From positions 868,001-932,000 of the forward strand of contig NZ_JARBUT010000001.1 of NCBI RefSeq assembly GCF_028882275.1: 64,000 bases of DNA. The letters are read 5' to 3'. A program made the translations under genes and the position numbers. Origin of the DNA: Nocardiopsis sp. N85 (GTDB lineage: Bacteria; Actinomycetota; Actinomycetes; Streptosporangiales; Streptosporangiaceae). The notes beneath the pieces are model-generated. The model made no database searches and was not told the origin of the DNA. It saw only the letters and a list, made by a program, of their open reading frames with translations. Below, piece after piece: positions 1 through 10,593 of the stretch (the stretch's first letter is position 1; each line of letters opens with the position of its first letter).

Positions 1-278
1 AGCGCCCTCGACACGGCTTCGACGTCGAGGGGGCGTCGGAGCGTGAGCACTTCGACGCCGACCGGGCGCCCGTCGAAGGCACGGTAGACGAGGAAACCGC
101 CGTGGTCCGTGGTCCTCTCCACCGGTGCGTCGTCGAGGAGCGGGTATCCGGCGTCGGCCTCCCGGTCGATGGTGATGTTCCGGGCCGTGCCCTCCGCCTC
201 GGGGGTCACGATGACGTCACCCCCGAGGAGCGGCACGAGAACCGATGCCGGGGCGGGGGCGGTCGTGTCACGTTCCAT
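1..278 (-). CDS. Hypothetical protein, C-terminus cut by window edge
   Basis: An ATG at 276-278 on the minus strand opens a frame that stays open to the window edge, giving 92 residues. It begins MERDTTAPAPASVLVPLLGG and has high G/C at third positions, as expected for a real gene. It contains charged segments such as TIDREADAGY and a hydrophobic GGFLVYRAF stretch. The family is not recognised with confidence; the acidic, beta-rich look recalls small DUF2283-like proteins, but this is a guess. It lies downstream of the kinase at 355-2025 in the same orientation, with about 75 bases between them, so the two could be co-transcribed. Confidence 0.6.
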   Translation of the reverse strand, partial: MERDTTAPAPASVLVPLLGGDVIVTPEAEGTARNITIDREADAGYPLLDDAPVERTTDHGGFLVYRAFDGRPVGVEVLTLRRPLDVEAVSRA

Positions 279-354
279 GTGAGACGACGATGGGGAGGCG
301 GAGCGTCGCTCGGGGGCGGAACGGCGTGATCGCCGGGCGACCGTCGCGGCCGGT

Positions 355-2025
<1,671 letters not shown>

Positions 2026-2131
2026 CCCCGTCCCCCACCGTCTCCCGTGCCTCGCCCACGGCCCCACGGTCCCACGGCCGTTCCCGGCCATTGGGGCCGT
2101 ACAGGGCGTAAGGGTACAGTCGTCCGCGTTA

Positions 2132-4579
2132 ATGTGGTCCCCTGTGCCCACAGCCCGAACCCCCGACCTCGTGGGCGATGCCCGAGCCCCCACCGTGAAA
2201 TCGAGTGCCACAGCCGTGAGCCTGAGTCTCTACGTCGGTCCGGACTCCCAACCGGACAAGTACCGTCTGGTCCGTTCCGTGGGACGCGGCGGCGAGGCCA
2301 CCCTCTACCTGGCCGAGGTGACCCTGGCCGGGCAGACCGAACCGGTCGTGGTCAAGGCCCTGGACGCCGACGTCACCACCGATCCGGCCCAATTCGCCGA
2401 GTTGAGCTCGCGCTGGGCCGAGCAGGCGGAGCTGTTGCGCTTCATCAACCGGCTGGGCGTGGTGGGTGTCCGCGAACACTTCGAGGGTGCCCCCGAACAC
2501 CCCGAGGGGCGGTCCGGGGAGTACACCGAACGCTGCCTGTACCTGGTGATGAACCACATCGACGGCCTGGACCTGCGCGACTGGCGGGCCGAGCACGCCG
2601 AGGAGGGCCCGCGCGGACAGCGCGAGGCGCTGCGCCACCTGGAGCAGGTCGCGCAGGTGCTGGACATGCTGCACTCGGGTCGGGCCACCCCCTCCCGGCG
2701 CCCGGTGGTGCACGGTGACCTCTCCCCGGGCAACGTCATGATCGACGCGGACGGTCAGGCCACCCTGGTGGACTTCGGGCTCAGCCGCATCGCGGCCCGG
2801 CACATGACGGCCCGCCCGTGGTTCACCCCGGGGTACGCGGCTCCGGAGATCTTCGGCGGCGAGTACTCCCCGGCCACCGACCGCTACGCCTTCGGCGCCG
2901 TGGCGTTCTACGCCCTGACCGGTGAGGACCCGCCGCCCGCCCCCGAGCAGCTGCGCGAACGCTTCGCGGCCCTGCCGCTGGTCGCCGACGCCGGGGAGCG
3001 CACGCGCGCCCTGATCGTGTCGATGTTCTCGGCCGAACCCGGCGAGCGCCCGGGGGCCTCGGACTGGGTCCGGGCGCTGCGGACCCTGGCCACCTCGGTG
3101 CCGTGGACCGGCCCGGGGCACGAACCCGGCGGCCCGGTGGCCGACGGTGACCCCGGTGCCTCCGCCGTGTTCGCGGCGTCGCTGTTCAGCGCCGTCGCGG
3201 ACGGGGCGGACGTCCCGGACGAGCCGGGCGGGTCCGACGAGGACACCCTGGCGACCGCGAAGATCGACCCCTCCGCGCTGCCGGGCGGCGCTCCGAAGGG
3301 CTCGGCGCCGCCCCAGGGCGCGCCGTTCGCCGGTCCTCCACCCGCCAGCCCGCCCGTCCCCGGCGCCCCGCCCGCCCCGGGCACCCCGTCCGACACCGCC
3401 GACACGGTGATCATCCCCGGTGGCCGGGGCCCGGACGCCCCCCGGGCCCCTGCCGACCCTCGGACCCCGCCGTCCGGCACGGACGCGACCGTCGTCCTGT
3501 CGTCGAACCCGACGCCCGCCCCCGGTGGAGGTCCGGCGGCCTCCGATTCCGAGGCGACCGTCGTCCCGCCCTCCGGGACGGGGGATTCCCGGATCGAGGA
3601 GATGCCGCACCGCCCGGTCGGCGGGATGCGCGGACGCCCCGTCCAGCAGCGTCCCGGCCCCGGTCCCTCGCCCGCGCCGCGCGCCCCCGCCGGGCCGCCG
3701 CCGGGGAGAGCCGGCGGCCCCACCCCGCCGGGCGGCACGGCACGCCCGCCGATGCCCCCGCCCCGCTCCGGTCCGACACGTTCGGGCCCGATGAACCCCG
3801 GTCCCGCCTACGGTCCCCCGCCCGCGTACTCCCGGCCCGCCTGGGGACCGCCCGCCGGGGCGGCCACCGGGGCCTTCCCGGCCCACGGCGCTCCGCCCGC
3901 GCCGGAAGCCCCCGGGAAGAAGTCGCGCAAGCCCCTGATCATCGGCCTCGCGGTCGTCACCGTGCTCGGCATGTTCGGCGGTGCCGCCCTGACCTACGTG
4001 GTCATGGACCGGGGCCTGCCCTTCCTGGGGGGCGACTCCCGGCAGGTCGCCGCCGACGCCCCCGGCGAACCGTCCGCCTCCGAGGAGGCCCCGTCCGCGG
4101 CGGACCTTCCCACGGAGGAGGAATCGGCGTCCGCGGCCGACACGGACGGCTCCGCCGGCGACCCGGCGCCGGGCGACAGCACCCTGCTCACCCAGTTGGA
4201 GATCGTCGACGACGACGGCTACTGGCGCCCGGAGACCGGTAGGGCGGAGGTCGACGGGCAGGCCTACACCCGGGCGATCGTCCCTGGTTTCTGCATGCAG
4301 CACAGCTCGTCCTGCGACGGGTGGGCCGACTACAACCTGGGCCGCAAGTGGTCGACCTTCACGGCCACCATCGGTGTCGACGACAACTCCAGCGCCTCGG
4401 CGACCACCACGTTCACCGTCTACACCGACGGTGAGCCCGAAGTGACCGAGACCCTGAAGCTGGGGGAGACCCTGGACATCGAGGTCGACGTGCGCGACGC
4501 CCTGCGTCTGCGCATCGAGGTGGACAGCGATCAGAACGGCGTCTACCCGGTCTGGGCCGACCCCACCCTCACCTCCTGA
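2132..4579 (+). CDS. Membrane-anchored serine/threonine kinase-like receptor
   Basis: An 815-residue protein. The kinase domain spans about residues 43-320, with glycine loop GRGGEAT, lysine in VVVK (75), catalytic loop HGDLSPGN (194-201) and DFG (214-216). HGD in place of HRD marks a non-RD kinase. A Pro/Gly/Ala-rich linker of about 270 residues leads to one membrane helix near residues 603-627, then an extracellular domain of about 190 residues starting with an acidic Ala/Ser-rich stretch. The layout is that of a PknB-like sensor, with a different outer domain that has no PASTA repeats. It is divergent from the 355-2025 kinase. A TACAGT box at 2115-2120 sits just upstream of the ATG, so the mRNA may be nearly leaderless. 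GTG codons at 2195 and 2216 are alternative starts. Confidence 0.88.
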   Translation: MWSPVPTARTPDLVGDARAPTVKSSATAVSLSLYVGPDSQPDKYRLVRSVGRGGEATLYLAEVTLAGQTEPVVVKALDADVTTDPAQFAELSSRWAEQAELLRFINRLGVVGVREHFEGAPEHPEGRSGEYTERCLYLVMNHIDGLDLRDWRAEHAEEGPRGQREALRHLEQVAQVLDMLHSGRATPSRRPVVHGDLSPGNVMIDADGQATLVDFGLSRIAARHMTARPWFTPGYAAPEIFGGEYSPATDRYAFGAVAFYALTGEDPPPAPEQLRERFAALPLVADAGERTRALIVSMFSAEPGERPGASDWVRALRTLATSVPWTGPGHEPGGPVADGDPGASAVFAASLFSAVADGADVPDEPGGSDEDTLATAKIDPSALPGGAPKGSAPPQGAPFAGPPPASPPVPGAPPAPGTPSDTADTVIIPGGRGPDAPRAPADPRTPPSGTDATVVLSSNPTPAPGGGPAASDSEATVVPPSGTGDSRIEEMPHRPVGGMRGRPVQQRPGPGPSPAPRAPAGPPPGRAGGPTPPGGTARPPMPPPRSGPTRSGPMNPGPAYGPPPAYSRPAWGPPAGAATGAFPAHGAPPAPEAPGKKSRKPLIIGLAVVTVLGMFGGAALTYVVMDRGLPFLGGDSRQVAADAPGEPSASEEAPSAADLPTEEESASAADTDGSAGDPAPGDSTLLTQLEIVDDDGYWRPETGRAEVDGQAYTRAIVPGFCMQHSSSCDGWADYNLGRKWSTFTATIGVDDNSSASATTTFTVYTDGEPEVTETLKLGETLDIEVDVRDALRLRIEVDSDQNGVYPVWADPTLTS

Positions 4580-4639
4580 GGGCGAGCGGCCGGGACGTGG
4601 ACGCCCGGTGCCGTGACCACCGGAGGACGGGACCGTCCA

Positions 4640-4816
4640 TCACCCGGTGCGCGCGACGCTTTCGATCTCGTCGAGCAGGGCAAGGACATGCTCGCGCTTT
4701 TCCGCGAACGACACGGTGGTCGCAACCTCCCCGAACACGGGGTGTTGCGACCACCGCTGGAACCCACGGGTCGGCCACCGGGCACCGTCGGCGGCCGGGG
4801 CCGCGCTCCTCCCGTG
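4640..4816 (-). other. Open segment after the GH15 stop, possible gene remnant
   Basis: Directly after the TAG stop of the GH15 gene, the same minus-strand frame stays open for 58 codons to a TGA at 4640-4642. The end of the frame reads TVSFAEKREHVLALLDEIES, which looks like a coding amphipathic helix. There is no convincing start codon apart from GTG codons inside it. It may be a short gene starting at an internal GTG, a remnant of a lost gene, or chance. The rest of 4580-4816 shows nothing recognisable. Confidence 0.25.
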
Positions 4817-6622
4817 CTACTCGGCGCGCCACCCGCCCTGCCGGTCGGCCAGGTTGAGCGCCGTCGTCACCAGCGGCACGTGGCTGAACGCCTGCGGGAA
4901 GTTGCCCACCTGGCGGCCGATCCGCGGGTCCCACTCCTCGGCGAGCAGTCCCACGTCGTTGCGCAGGGCCAGCAGCCGCTCGAACAGCTCCTTGGCCTCC
5001 TCCTGCCGTCCGATGGACAGCAGCGCGTTGGCCATCCAGAAGCTGCACGCCAGGAACGCGCCCTCGTCGCCGGGCAGCTGGTCGGCGGAGTTCTCCAGGT
5101 CGGTCCGGTAACGCAGCACGAACCCGTCCACCATCAGGTCCTTGCGCACCGCCTCGATGGTCCCGATGACCCGCGGGTCGTCGTAGGGCAGGAACCCCAC
5201 CTCGGGGATGAGCAGCAGCGCGGCGTCCAGTTCCTTGCTGCCGTAGTACTGGGTGAACGTGTTGCGTTGCGGGTCGTACCCGTACTCGCACACCTCGGAG
5301 TGGATGGTGTCGCGCAGGGCCCGCCACCGTTCGATGGGTCCCTCCTTGCCGAACTCCTCGATGCTGCGCACCGCCCGGTCGGCCGCCACCCAGGCCATCA
5401 CCTTGGAGTGCACGAAGTGCTGCCGGGGTCCGCGCACCTCCCACAGGCCCTCGTCGGGTTCGTCCCAGCACCATTCCAGGTAGTTGACCAGGGAGCGCTG
5501 CAACCCCCACAGGTAGTCGCCGCCCCGGATGCCCGAGCGCCGGGCCAGGTGCAGGACGTCCATGACCTCGCCGTACACGTCCAGCTGGTACTGGCCCACG
5601 GCGGCGTTGCCGATGCGCACCGGCCGGGACGCCTCGTACCCGGGCAGCCAGTCGGCCTCCCACTCGGTGAGCCGTCGTTCGCCCCGGATGCCGTACATGA
5701 TCTGCATCAGCTGGGGTTCGCCGGCCACGGCCCGGACCAGCCATTCGCGCCAGGCCAGCGCCTCGTCCTTGTACCCGGAGCGGATGAGCGCCTCCAGGGT
5801 GATGGTGGCGTCGCGCAGCCAGCAGTAGCGGTAGTCCCAGTTGCGGACGCCGCCGATCTCCTCGGGCAGCGAGGTGGTGGGGGCGGCGACGATCCCGCCG
5901 GTGGGCCGGTAGGTGAGCGCCTTCAACACGATGAGGGAGCGGATGACGGCCTCGCGGTAGGGGCCCTCGTAGGTGCACTGGGACACCCACTTCTCCCAGA
6001 ACCGCTCGGTGCGCGACAGCGCCTTCTCGGCGTCGAGGTGGTCGGACTCCTCCACCTGGGAGGGGTGCCAGGTCATGACGAAGGACACCCGTTGGCCCGC
6101 GGTGACGGTGAAGGTGGCGTCGTGGGTGAAGTTGTGCCCTTGGAGGTGGACGGGGGTGCTGAGCCAGACGGCGTCGGGTCCGGCGACCGCCACCAGTTCG
6201 GTGCCGGCCCGATGCACCCACGGCACCACGTGGCCGTAGTCGAAGCGCAGGCGCAACACGGTCTCCATGGTGACGCTGCCGCTGAGCCCCTCCACGAGGC
6301 GGACGATGTGCGGGGCCCCGCCGCGCGGGGGCATGAAGTCGATGACCCGGACCGAGCCGGTGTCGGTGTCCCACTCCGATTCCAGGATGAGGGTGTTTCC
6401 CCGGTAGCGCCGCCGGGCGGCGCGGGGATCGCCGTCGGCGGGGCGCAGGGTCCAGCAGCCGTTCTGTTCGTCGCCGAGCAGGGCCGCGAAGCAGGCCGAG
6501 GAGTCGAAGTCGGGCAGACAGGCCCAGTCGATGGAACCGTCGCGACCGACCAGAGCGGCGGTCTGCATGTCGCCGATCATTGCGTAGTCTTCAATCCAGC
6601 CGGGCACGCGGCTCACCCCCAT
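4817..6622 (-). CDS. Glycoside hydrolase family 15 (glucoamylase/trehalase-like)
   Basis: A 601-residue protein of the usual length for bacterial GH15 enzymes. It starts GVSRVPGWIEDYAMIGDMQT, followed by GSIDWACLPDFDS; this N-terminal beta-sandwich signature is typical of the family. The catalytic-domain hallmark RNWDYRYCWLRDATITLEAL lies mid-protein, with NAAVGQYQLDVYGEVMD further on. Family members hydrolyse alpha-1,4-glucans, or trehalose in actinobacteria, by inversion; the substrate cannot be told from sequence here. No signal peptide is visible, so it is probably cytosolic. On the minus strand an AAGGA box precedes a GTG at 6625 by 9 bases, and the ATG at 6622 follows directly; either could be the start. 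Confidence 0.9.
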   Translation of the reverse strand: MGVSRVPGWIEDYAMIGDMQTAALVGRDGSIDWACLPDFDSSACFAALLGDEQNGCWTLRPADGDPRAARRRYRGNTLILESEWDTDTGSVRVIDFMPPRGGAPHIVRLVEGLSGSVTMETVLRLRFDYGHVVPWVHRAGTELVAVAGPDAVWLSTPVHLQGHNFTHDATFTVTAGQRVSFVMTWHPSQVEESDHLDAEKALSRTERFWEKWVSQCTYEGPYREAVIRSLIVLKALTYRPTGGIVAAPTTSLPEEIGGVRNWDYRYCWLRDATITLEALIRSGYKDEALAWREWLVRAVAGEPQLMQIMYGIRGERRLTEWEADWLPGYEASRPVRIGNAAVGQYQLDVYGEVMDVLHLARRSGIRGGDYLWGLQRSLVNYLEWCWDEPDEGLWEVRGPRQHFVHSKVMAWVAADRAVRSIEEFGKEGPIERWRALRDTIHSEVCEYGYDPQRNTFTQYYGSKELDAALLLIPEVGFLPYDDPRVIGTIEAVRKDLMVDGFVLRYRTDLENSADQLPGDEGAFLACSFWMANALLSIGRQEEAKELFERLLALRNDVGLLAEEWDPRIGRQVGNFPQAFSHVPLVTTALNLADRQGGWRAE

Positions 6623-6625
6623 CAC

Positions 6626-7053
6626 ATCGTTGAGTCCTTGCGGTCGGCGCGGCACTCTCGCCTCCGGACGGGATCGCGGCGCTCCATTGCGGACCACATC
6701 GCGCACGCCCGTGTGCACGCCCCGTCGGGGTGCTTCTCCCGGCCCGTTCCGGCGGAGCGGCGTCCGCCGCGGACCGGGGCGCCGCTCGGATCACGGCCTC
6801 TCCCCTCGGACCACCTGCCGCATGCCCCTGTACCCGGTTATGTTCCCAGGTGAGGGCAGGCGAAAAGGTCGGTCCCCGGGAGCCGCTCCAAGACGGTCCT
6901 TCCGTTCACCGCGATTCCCCATCTTCCCCCCTGCGCCGGGCACGCGCCACCCGCAATTGCACGTGCATTGGAGAGTGCAGCCGGATATGTGGTCGATTGG
7001 GGTTTTTGTCGGTTCAGAAGTTACGTCGTGGTGATCAACAAACGATGACGAGG
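6626..7053. other. Intergenic region with a less GC-rich core
   Basis: About 430 bases lie between the start of the GH15 gene and the end of the YczE-type gene. The stretch near 6945-7050 is clearly richer in A/T than its surroundings and has no open frame with normal third-position bias. It probably contains the GH15 promoter. I see no gene, tRNA or clear terminator in it. Confidence 0.5.
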
Positions 7054-7734
7054 TCACCGATGGCCCGATCTGATCGGGGTTTCGGGGAGGTTCTCGGACA
7101 TCCGGAACAAGGGGAGGAAGATCTGGGCGAGCGGGCCGATCGTCACGGCGAACAACAGGGTGCCCACCCCCACCGTGCCGCCCAGCAGGAACCCGGTGAC
7201 GACCACGAGCGCCTCGATCCCGGTGCGGGCCAGCCGCACCGAGATCCCCAGGGCCGCCAGTCCCGTCATGAGCCCGTCGCGCGGGCCCGGGCCCAGACCG
7301 GCCCCGATGTAGCAACCGGTGGCCATCGCGCACGCCAGGATCCCGACGAGTAGTTCGCCGACGCGGATCCACGGCACCCCGGTCTCCGGCAGCAGCCACA
7401 GGAACAGGTCCGCGGTCACGCCCACCACGATCACGTTGCTCAGCGTGCCCAGGCCCGGCTTCTGCCTCAGGGGGATCCACAGCAGCATCAGGAGCGCCCC
7501 GACGATGACGGTCCAGGTGCCGACGGACAGCCCGGTGCGCAGGGCCAGGCCCTGGTCCAGCACGGCCCAGGGCATCGCTCCCAGGCCGGACTCGATCAGC
7601 AGGGCGACGCTGAGCCCGTACAGGGTCAGGCCGACGTACAGCCGGACCAGGCGGCGCAGTCGCGGCCGGGGGAGCACGGGGGTGATCATCACCCGGCTCA
7701 GGAGGGAGGGGCGGGGGCCGCGCCGTTCGTTCAC
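7054..7734 (-). CDS. YczE/YyaS/YitT-type integral membrane protein
   Basis: A 226-residue, highly hydrophobic protein with about five membrane helices. It has the family features LYGLSVALLIESGLGAMPW near the N-terminus and GAGLGPGPRDGLM in the middle; the GLG.GPRDG type of motif is typical of YczE-like proteins. Its transport substrate or role is unknown. The GTG start at 7734 is preceded by AAAGGA at a good distance; an ATG at 7749 would lie upstream of that ribosome binding site. It is divergent from the MocR regulator at 7926. YczE genes are commonly found next to MocR/PdxR-type regulators, which suggests the regulator controls it. Confidence 0.85.
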   Translation of the reverse strand: MNERRGPRPSLLSRVMITPVLPRPRLRRLVRLYVGLTLYGLSVALLIESGLGAMPWAVLDQGLALRTGLSVGTWTVIVGALLMLLWIPLRQKPGLGTLSNVIVVGVTADLFLWLLPETGVPWIRVGELLVGILACAMATGCYIGAGLGPGPRDGLMTGLAALGISVRLARTGIEALVVVTGFLLGGTVGVGTLLFAVTIGPLAQIFLPLFRMSENLPETPIRSGHR

Positions 7735-7832
7735 GGGACGTCCTTTCAAGGAAAAGAGGGGATCATCGGATGAGATGCGGGCGCGGGCTCCGGGCGTCTT
7801 CGGGCACCCGCGATGATCCCCCGTTCCGCAGA

Positions 7833-7866
7833 GGTGCCACTTCGGTATCCTGGCCGATGTGGCACC
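7833..7866. promoter_or_regulatory. Inverted repeat, candidate MocR operator
   Basis: A perfect 8-bp inverted repeat GGTGCCAC (7833-7840) and GTGGCACC (7859-7866) is separated by 18 bases. A third half-site GTGCCA lies at 7876-7881. The spacer contains TATCCT (7844-7849), which could serve as a -10 box for the regulator gene. The site sits between the divergent YczE and MocR genes. Regulation by MocR is inferred. Confidence 0.55.
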
Positions 7867-7925
7867 ACGTTCACAGTGCCAATTCCAACAAGTGGCCCTG
7901 GGCGGGCGCGGAAAGGCGCGGTGTC

Positions 7926-9407
7926 ATGGCGCGACAGGGCGGCGGGGTCCGCACATCGGAGCGCTCCACCGCGGGCGGCGGGTCCCGGCGGATCAACGGC
8001 CGCCTGCTGGCCCGCCTCATCGGCGAGGCCCCCGTGGAACGCCCCTACTACCTGGCCATCGCCCGCGCCGTCAGCGGCCTGGTGCTGGACGGGCGGGTCC
8101 CCACCAACACCCGCCTGCCCGCCGAGCGCGACCTGGCCACCGCACTGGGGGTCAGCCGCAACACCGTCACCGCCGCCTACGCCTGGCTGCGCGACAACCG
8201 GTTCCTGGACAGCCGCCAGGGGGCCGGCAGCTGGACCGTCCTGCCCGACGCCGGCGCCGGGGAGTCCTCCCCGTCACCGTTCCTGTCCGGTGCCGAGCAG
8301 ATCGACCTGGGAGTGGCCGGCCCTCCGGCCGTGGAGGGGTTGCGCGACGCCGGGTTCCGGGCCGCCGAACAGCTGGCCGCGCACGTCGGCGGGCTCGGCT
8401 ACCACCCCTACGGCCTGCCCGAACTGCGCCACGCCATCGCCCGCCGCTACGTCGAGCGCGGCCTGCCCACCACCCCCGGACAGATCTTCGTCACCAACGG
8501 CGCCCAGCAGGGGGTGGCCCTGGTCCTGGACCTGCTCGTGCAGGCCGGGGACGAGGTCCTGGTGGAGTCGCCCACCTATCCGCACGCCGTGGACGCGGTC
8601 CGCCGCACCGGCGCCCGGGTGCGCACCGTCGGGGTGACCCCGCAGGGCTGGGACATGGAGTACCTGGTGGACGCGTTCCGCCAGTGGAAACCGGAGCTGG
8701 CCTACCTCATCCCCGACTTCCAGAACCCCACCGGCGCCCTCATGGACGACGACGAACGCCGGGTCCTGGTGCGCGAGGCGCGCCGGGCCGGCACCCAGCT
8801 GGTCATCGACGAGTCCGTGGCCGAGCTGGCCATCGACTCCGGCGACCTGCCCACCCCGGTGGCCGCCCACGACACCGACGGCCGGGTCATCTCGATCGGC
8901 TCGGTGGGCAAACTGCTGTGGGGCGGGCTGCGGGTGGGCTGGGTGCGCACCACACCGCCGATGGTGGCCCGGCTCATGGCGGTCCGCCAGCGCTTCGACC
9001 TGGCGGGGTCGGTCCTGGACCAGCTCACCACCACCCACCTGCTCGCCGACGTCATGCGCATCCGCGCCGAGCGCAGCCGCTGGCTCCGCCGCAACCGGGA
9101 CGCCCTGCTGACGGCGCTGCGCGACCGGCTGCCCGACTGGCGGCCCAACGTGCCGGGCGGCGGCCTGGTGCTGTGGGCGGCGCTGCCGCACCCGGTGGCG
9201 AGCGCCCTGTCCGCGGCCGCGGTCCGCCACGGCGTCCACCCGGCGGCGGGGCCGGTGTTCGGCACGGACGGGACGCTGGAGCGTTATCTGCGCCTGTCCT
9301 ACACCCGGCCGCCGGACGTGCTCGCCGACGCCGTGGACCGCCTCTCCGCCGCCTACGCCGAGACGCTGGCCCACCCGGCCCAGCCCCACGGGCGGCTCTA
9401 CGTCTGA
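7926..9407 (+). CDS. MocR-type GntR regulator with aminotransferase-like domain
   Basis: A 493-residue protein. Residues of about 40-110 form a GntR winged helix (AIARAVSGLVLDG, TRLPAERDLATALGVSRNTV). The rest is a class I aminotransferase fold, with YHPYGLPELRHAIARRY, the substrate/PLP region PDFQNPTG, and the likely PLP lysine in SIGSVGKLLWGGLRVGW. Such proteins bind PLP as an effector and act as transcription factors rather than enzymes. PLP synthesis genes are absent nearby, so the target is probably the divergent YczE-type gene and the regulator itself. The ATG at 7926 is chosen because the frame upstream runs through the operator-like repeat. Confidence 0.9.
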   Translation: MARQGGGVRTSERSTAGGGSRRINGRLLARLIGEAPVERPYYLAIARAVSGLVLDGRVPTNTRLPAERDLATALGVSRNTVTAAYAWLRDNRFLDSRQGAGSWTVLPDAGAGESSPSPFLSGAEQIDLGVAGPPAVEGLRDAGFRAAEQLAAHVGGLGYHPYGLPELRHAIARRYVERGLPTTPGQIFVTNGAQQGVALVLDLLVQAGDEVLVESPTYPHAVDAVRRTGARVRTVGVTPQGWDMEYLVDAFRQWKPELAYLIPDFQNPTGALMDDDERRVLVREARRAGTQLVIDESVAELAIDSGDLPTPVAAHDTDGRVISIGSVGKLLWGGLRVGWVRTTPPMVARLMAVRQRFDLAGSVLDQLTTTHLLADVMRIRAERSRWLRRNRDALLTALRDRLPDWRPNVPGGGLVLWAALPHPVASALSAAAVRHGVHPAAGPVFGTDGTLERYLRLSYTRPPDVLADAVDRLSAAYAETLAHPAQPHGRLYV

Positions 9408-9447
9408 GTCCGCGCGGGGCCGGGCACCGGGCCGGGGGTGAGCGGGC

Positions 9448-10269
9448 TCAGGAGACGAACCGGTGGGCGAAGCGCACGACCTCGCCGATCACCTCGTCCC
9501 GGTTCGTCTCGTTGAACACCTCGTGGCGGGCGCCGGGGAAGATCCGCGCCGTGAAGTCCTCGCCCCTGATCGCCTCGATGCCCCTCGCGGTGCCGGAGAT
9601 CGGCACCAGCCGGTCGTCGGAGCCGTGCACCCACAGCAGGGGCGGCCCGACCAGGGGTCCGGCCTCCACGCCCCGCTCGACCTCCGTCAGCATCGCGTTC
9701 ACCGTCGTGCGCTTGAACGGGCCGTGCCAGACCAGTTCGTCGGCCACGTAGGCCTCGCCCACCGCCGGGTCGCGGGACAGGGTGGCGGGGTCGATGGGCA
9801 CGTCGGGGATCTCCTCGGCGGCGGCCAGCGCCTCCAGGGCCTCCCACCGGCCCAGGACCGGTCCGGACAGCACCAGGGCGGTGGGCGCCTCGGGGTGGGT
9901 CTGGGCGTAACGGGAGGCGATGAGTCCGCCCATGGAGTGACCGATGAGGATCAGGGGCAGGGTGCGGTAGGCGGTGCGGGCCTGCGTGACGACCCGGTGC
10001 ACGTCCTCCACGACACCCGCGAAGTCGTCGATGAGGACGCGCTCGCCGGAGGAGCCCCCGTGCCCCCGGTGGTCGGCGCCGTAGACCACCGCGCCGGCGG
10101 CCACCAGGTCGGCGGCGACCTGCTCGTAGCGTCCGAGGTGTTCGCCGTAGCCGTGTACCAGCACGGCCAGCCAGGTCGGTTCGCCCCCGGTGGGGGCCCA
10201 CGCCCGGGCCGCCAGCCTCCCGGACCCGTTCGGACCGCCCGCCAGTCCCCAAGCGCGTGTGGTGATCAC
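9448..10269 (-). CDS. Alpha/beta hydrolase, monoacylglycerol lipase-like
   Basis: A 273-residue alpha/beta hydrolase. The oxyanion segment is VLVHGYGEHLGRYEQVA, then come DHRGHGGSSG, the nucleophile elbow GHSMGG, the catalytic Asp in VHGSDDRLVP and the catalytic His in ARHEVFNE. The HGYGEH and DHRGHG motifs match the monoglyceride lipase/lysophospholipase group (Hydrolase_4). No signal peptide is seen, so it is cytosolic. It is transcribed away from moaA. The GTG at 10269 gives a start at MITTRAWG. Confidence 0.92.
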   Translation of the reverse strand: MITTRAWGLAGGPNGSGRLAARAWAPTGGEPTWLAVLVHGYGEHLGRYEQVAADLVAAGAVVYGADHRGHGGSSGERVLIDDFAGVVEDVHRVVTQARTAYRTLPLILIGHSMGGLIASRYAQTHPEAPTALVLSGPVLGRWEALEALAAAEEIPDVPIDPATLSRDPAVGEAYVADELVWHGPFKRTTVNAMLTEVERGVEAGPLVGPPLLWVHGSDDRLVPISGTARGIEAIRGEDFTARIFPGARHEVFNETNRDEVIGEVVRFAHRFVS

Positions 10270-10593
10270 CGTGTCCTGCCTCCTCGTCGGGTGCGCCCCT
10301 GCGGCGGTCGCGGAGACGATCGCCCGTGGCGAGGGACACCTTAGGGCATGCCCCGTGGGCGCTCACCCCGCCGCCCGCCGCCCCGGACGTCGCCGGGGCG
10401 GCGGGCGGCACGGGGTCCGGATGATGCTCCGGAAACACGGGGGTTCTCTCGTGTGCGCCGACGAAATCCGTCAAACGGGTTGATAAGGGCTACTCATTCC
10501 GAAAGTTGATCTTCTACGCTGATGGGTGGGTATCCCGCAAGTGGGTACGAGTGGCGTTCTGCTCGACGATTTCAACTGGAGAGGGTGACGCCC
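10270..10593. other. Divergent intergenic region with a strong palindrome
   Basis: The 324 bases between the hydrolase and moaA hold a perfect 17-bp inverted repeat. The arms are 10370-10386 and 10393-10409, with a 6-base loop. No gene is visible. Because both flanking genes point outward, the hairpin is not an obvious terminator for either. The A/T-richer stretch from about 10470 to 10560 probably carries the moaA promoter. Confidence 0.6.

Noticed and set aside
6900-7060. Minus-strand stretch reading GCTLQCTCNCG, resembling a Cys-rich peptide precursor
   Set aside because: Codons lack third-position bias, the frame simply runs on, there is no ribosome binding site, and no modifying enzymes lie nearby.
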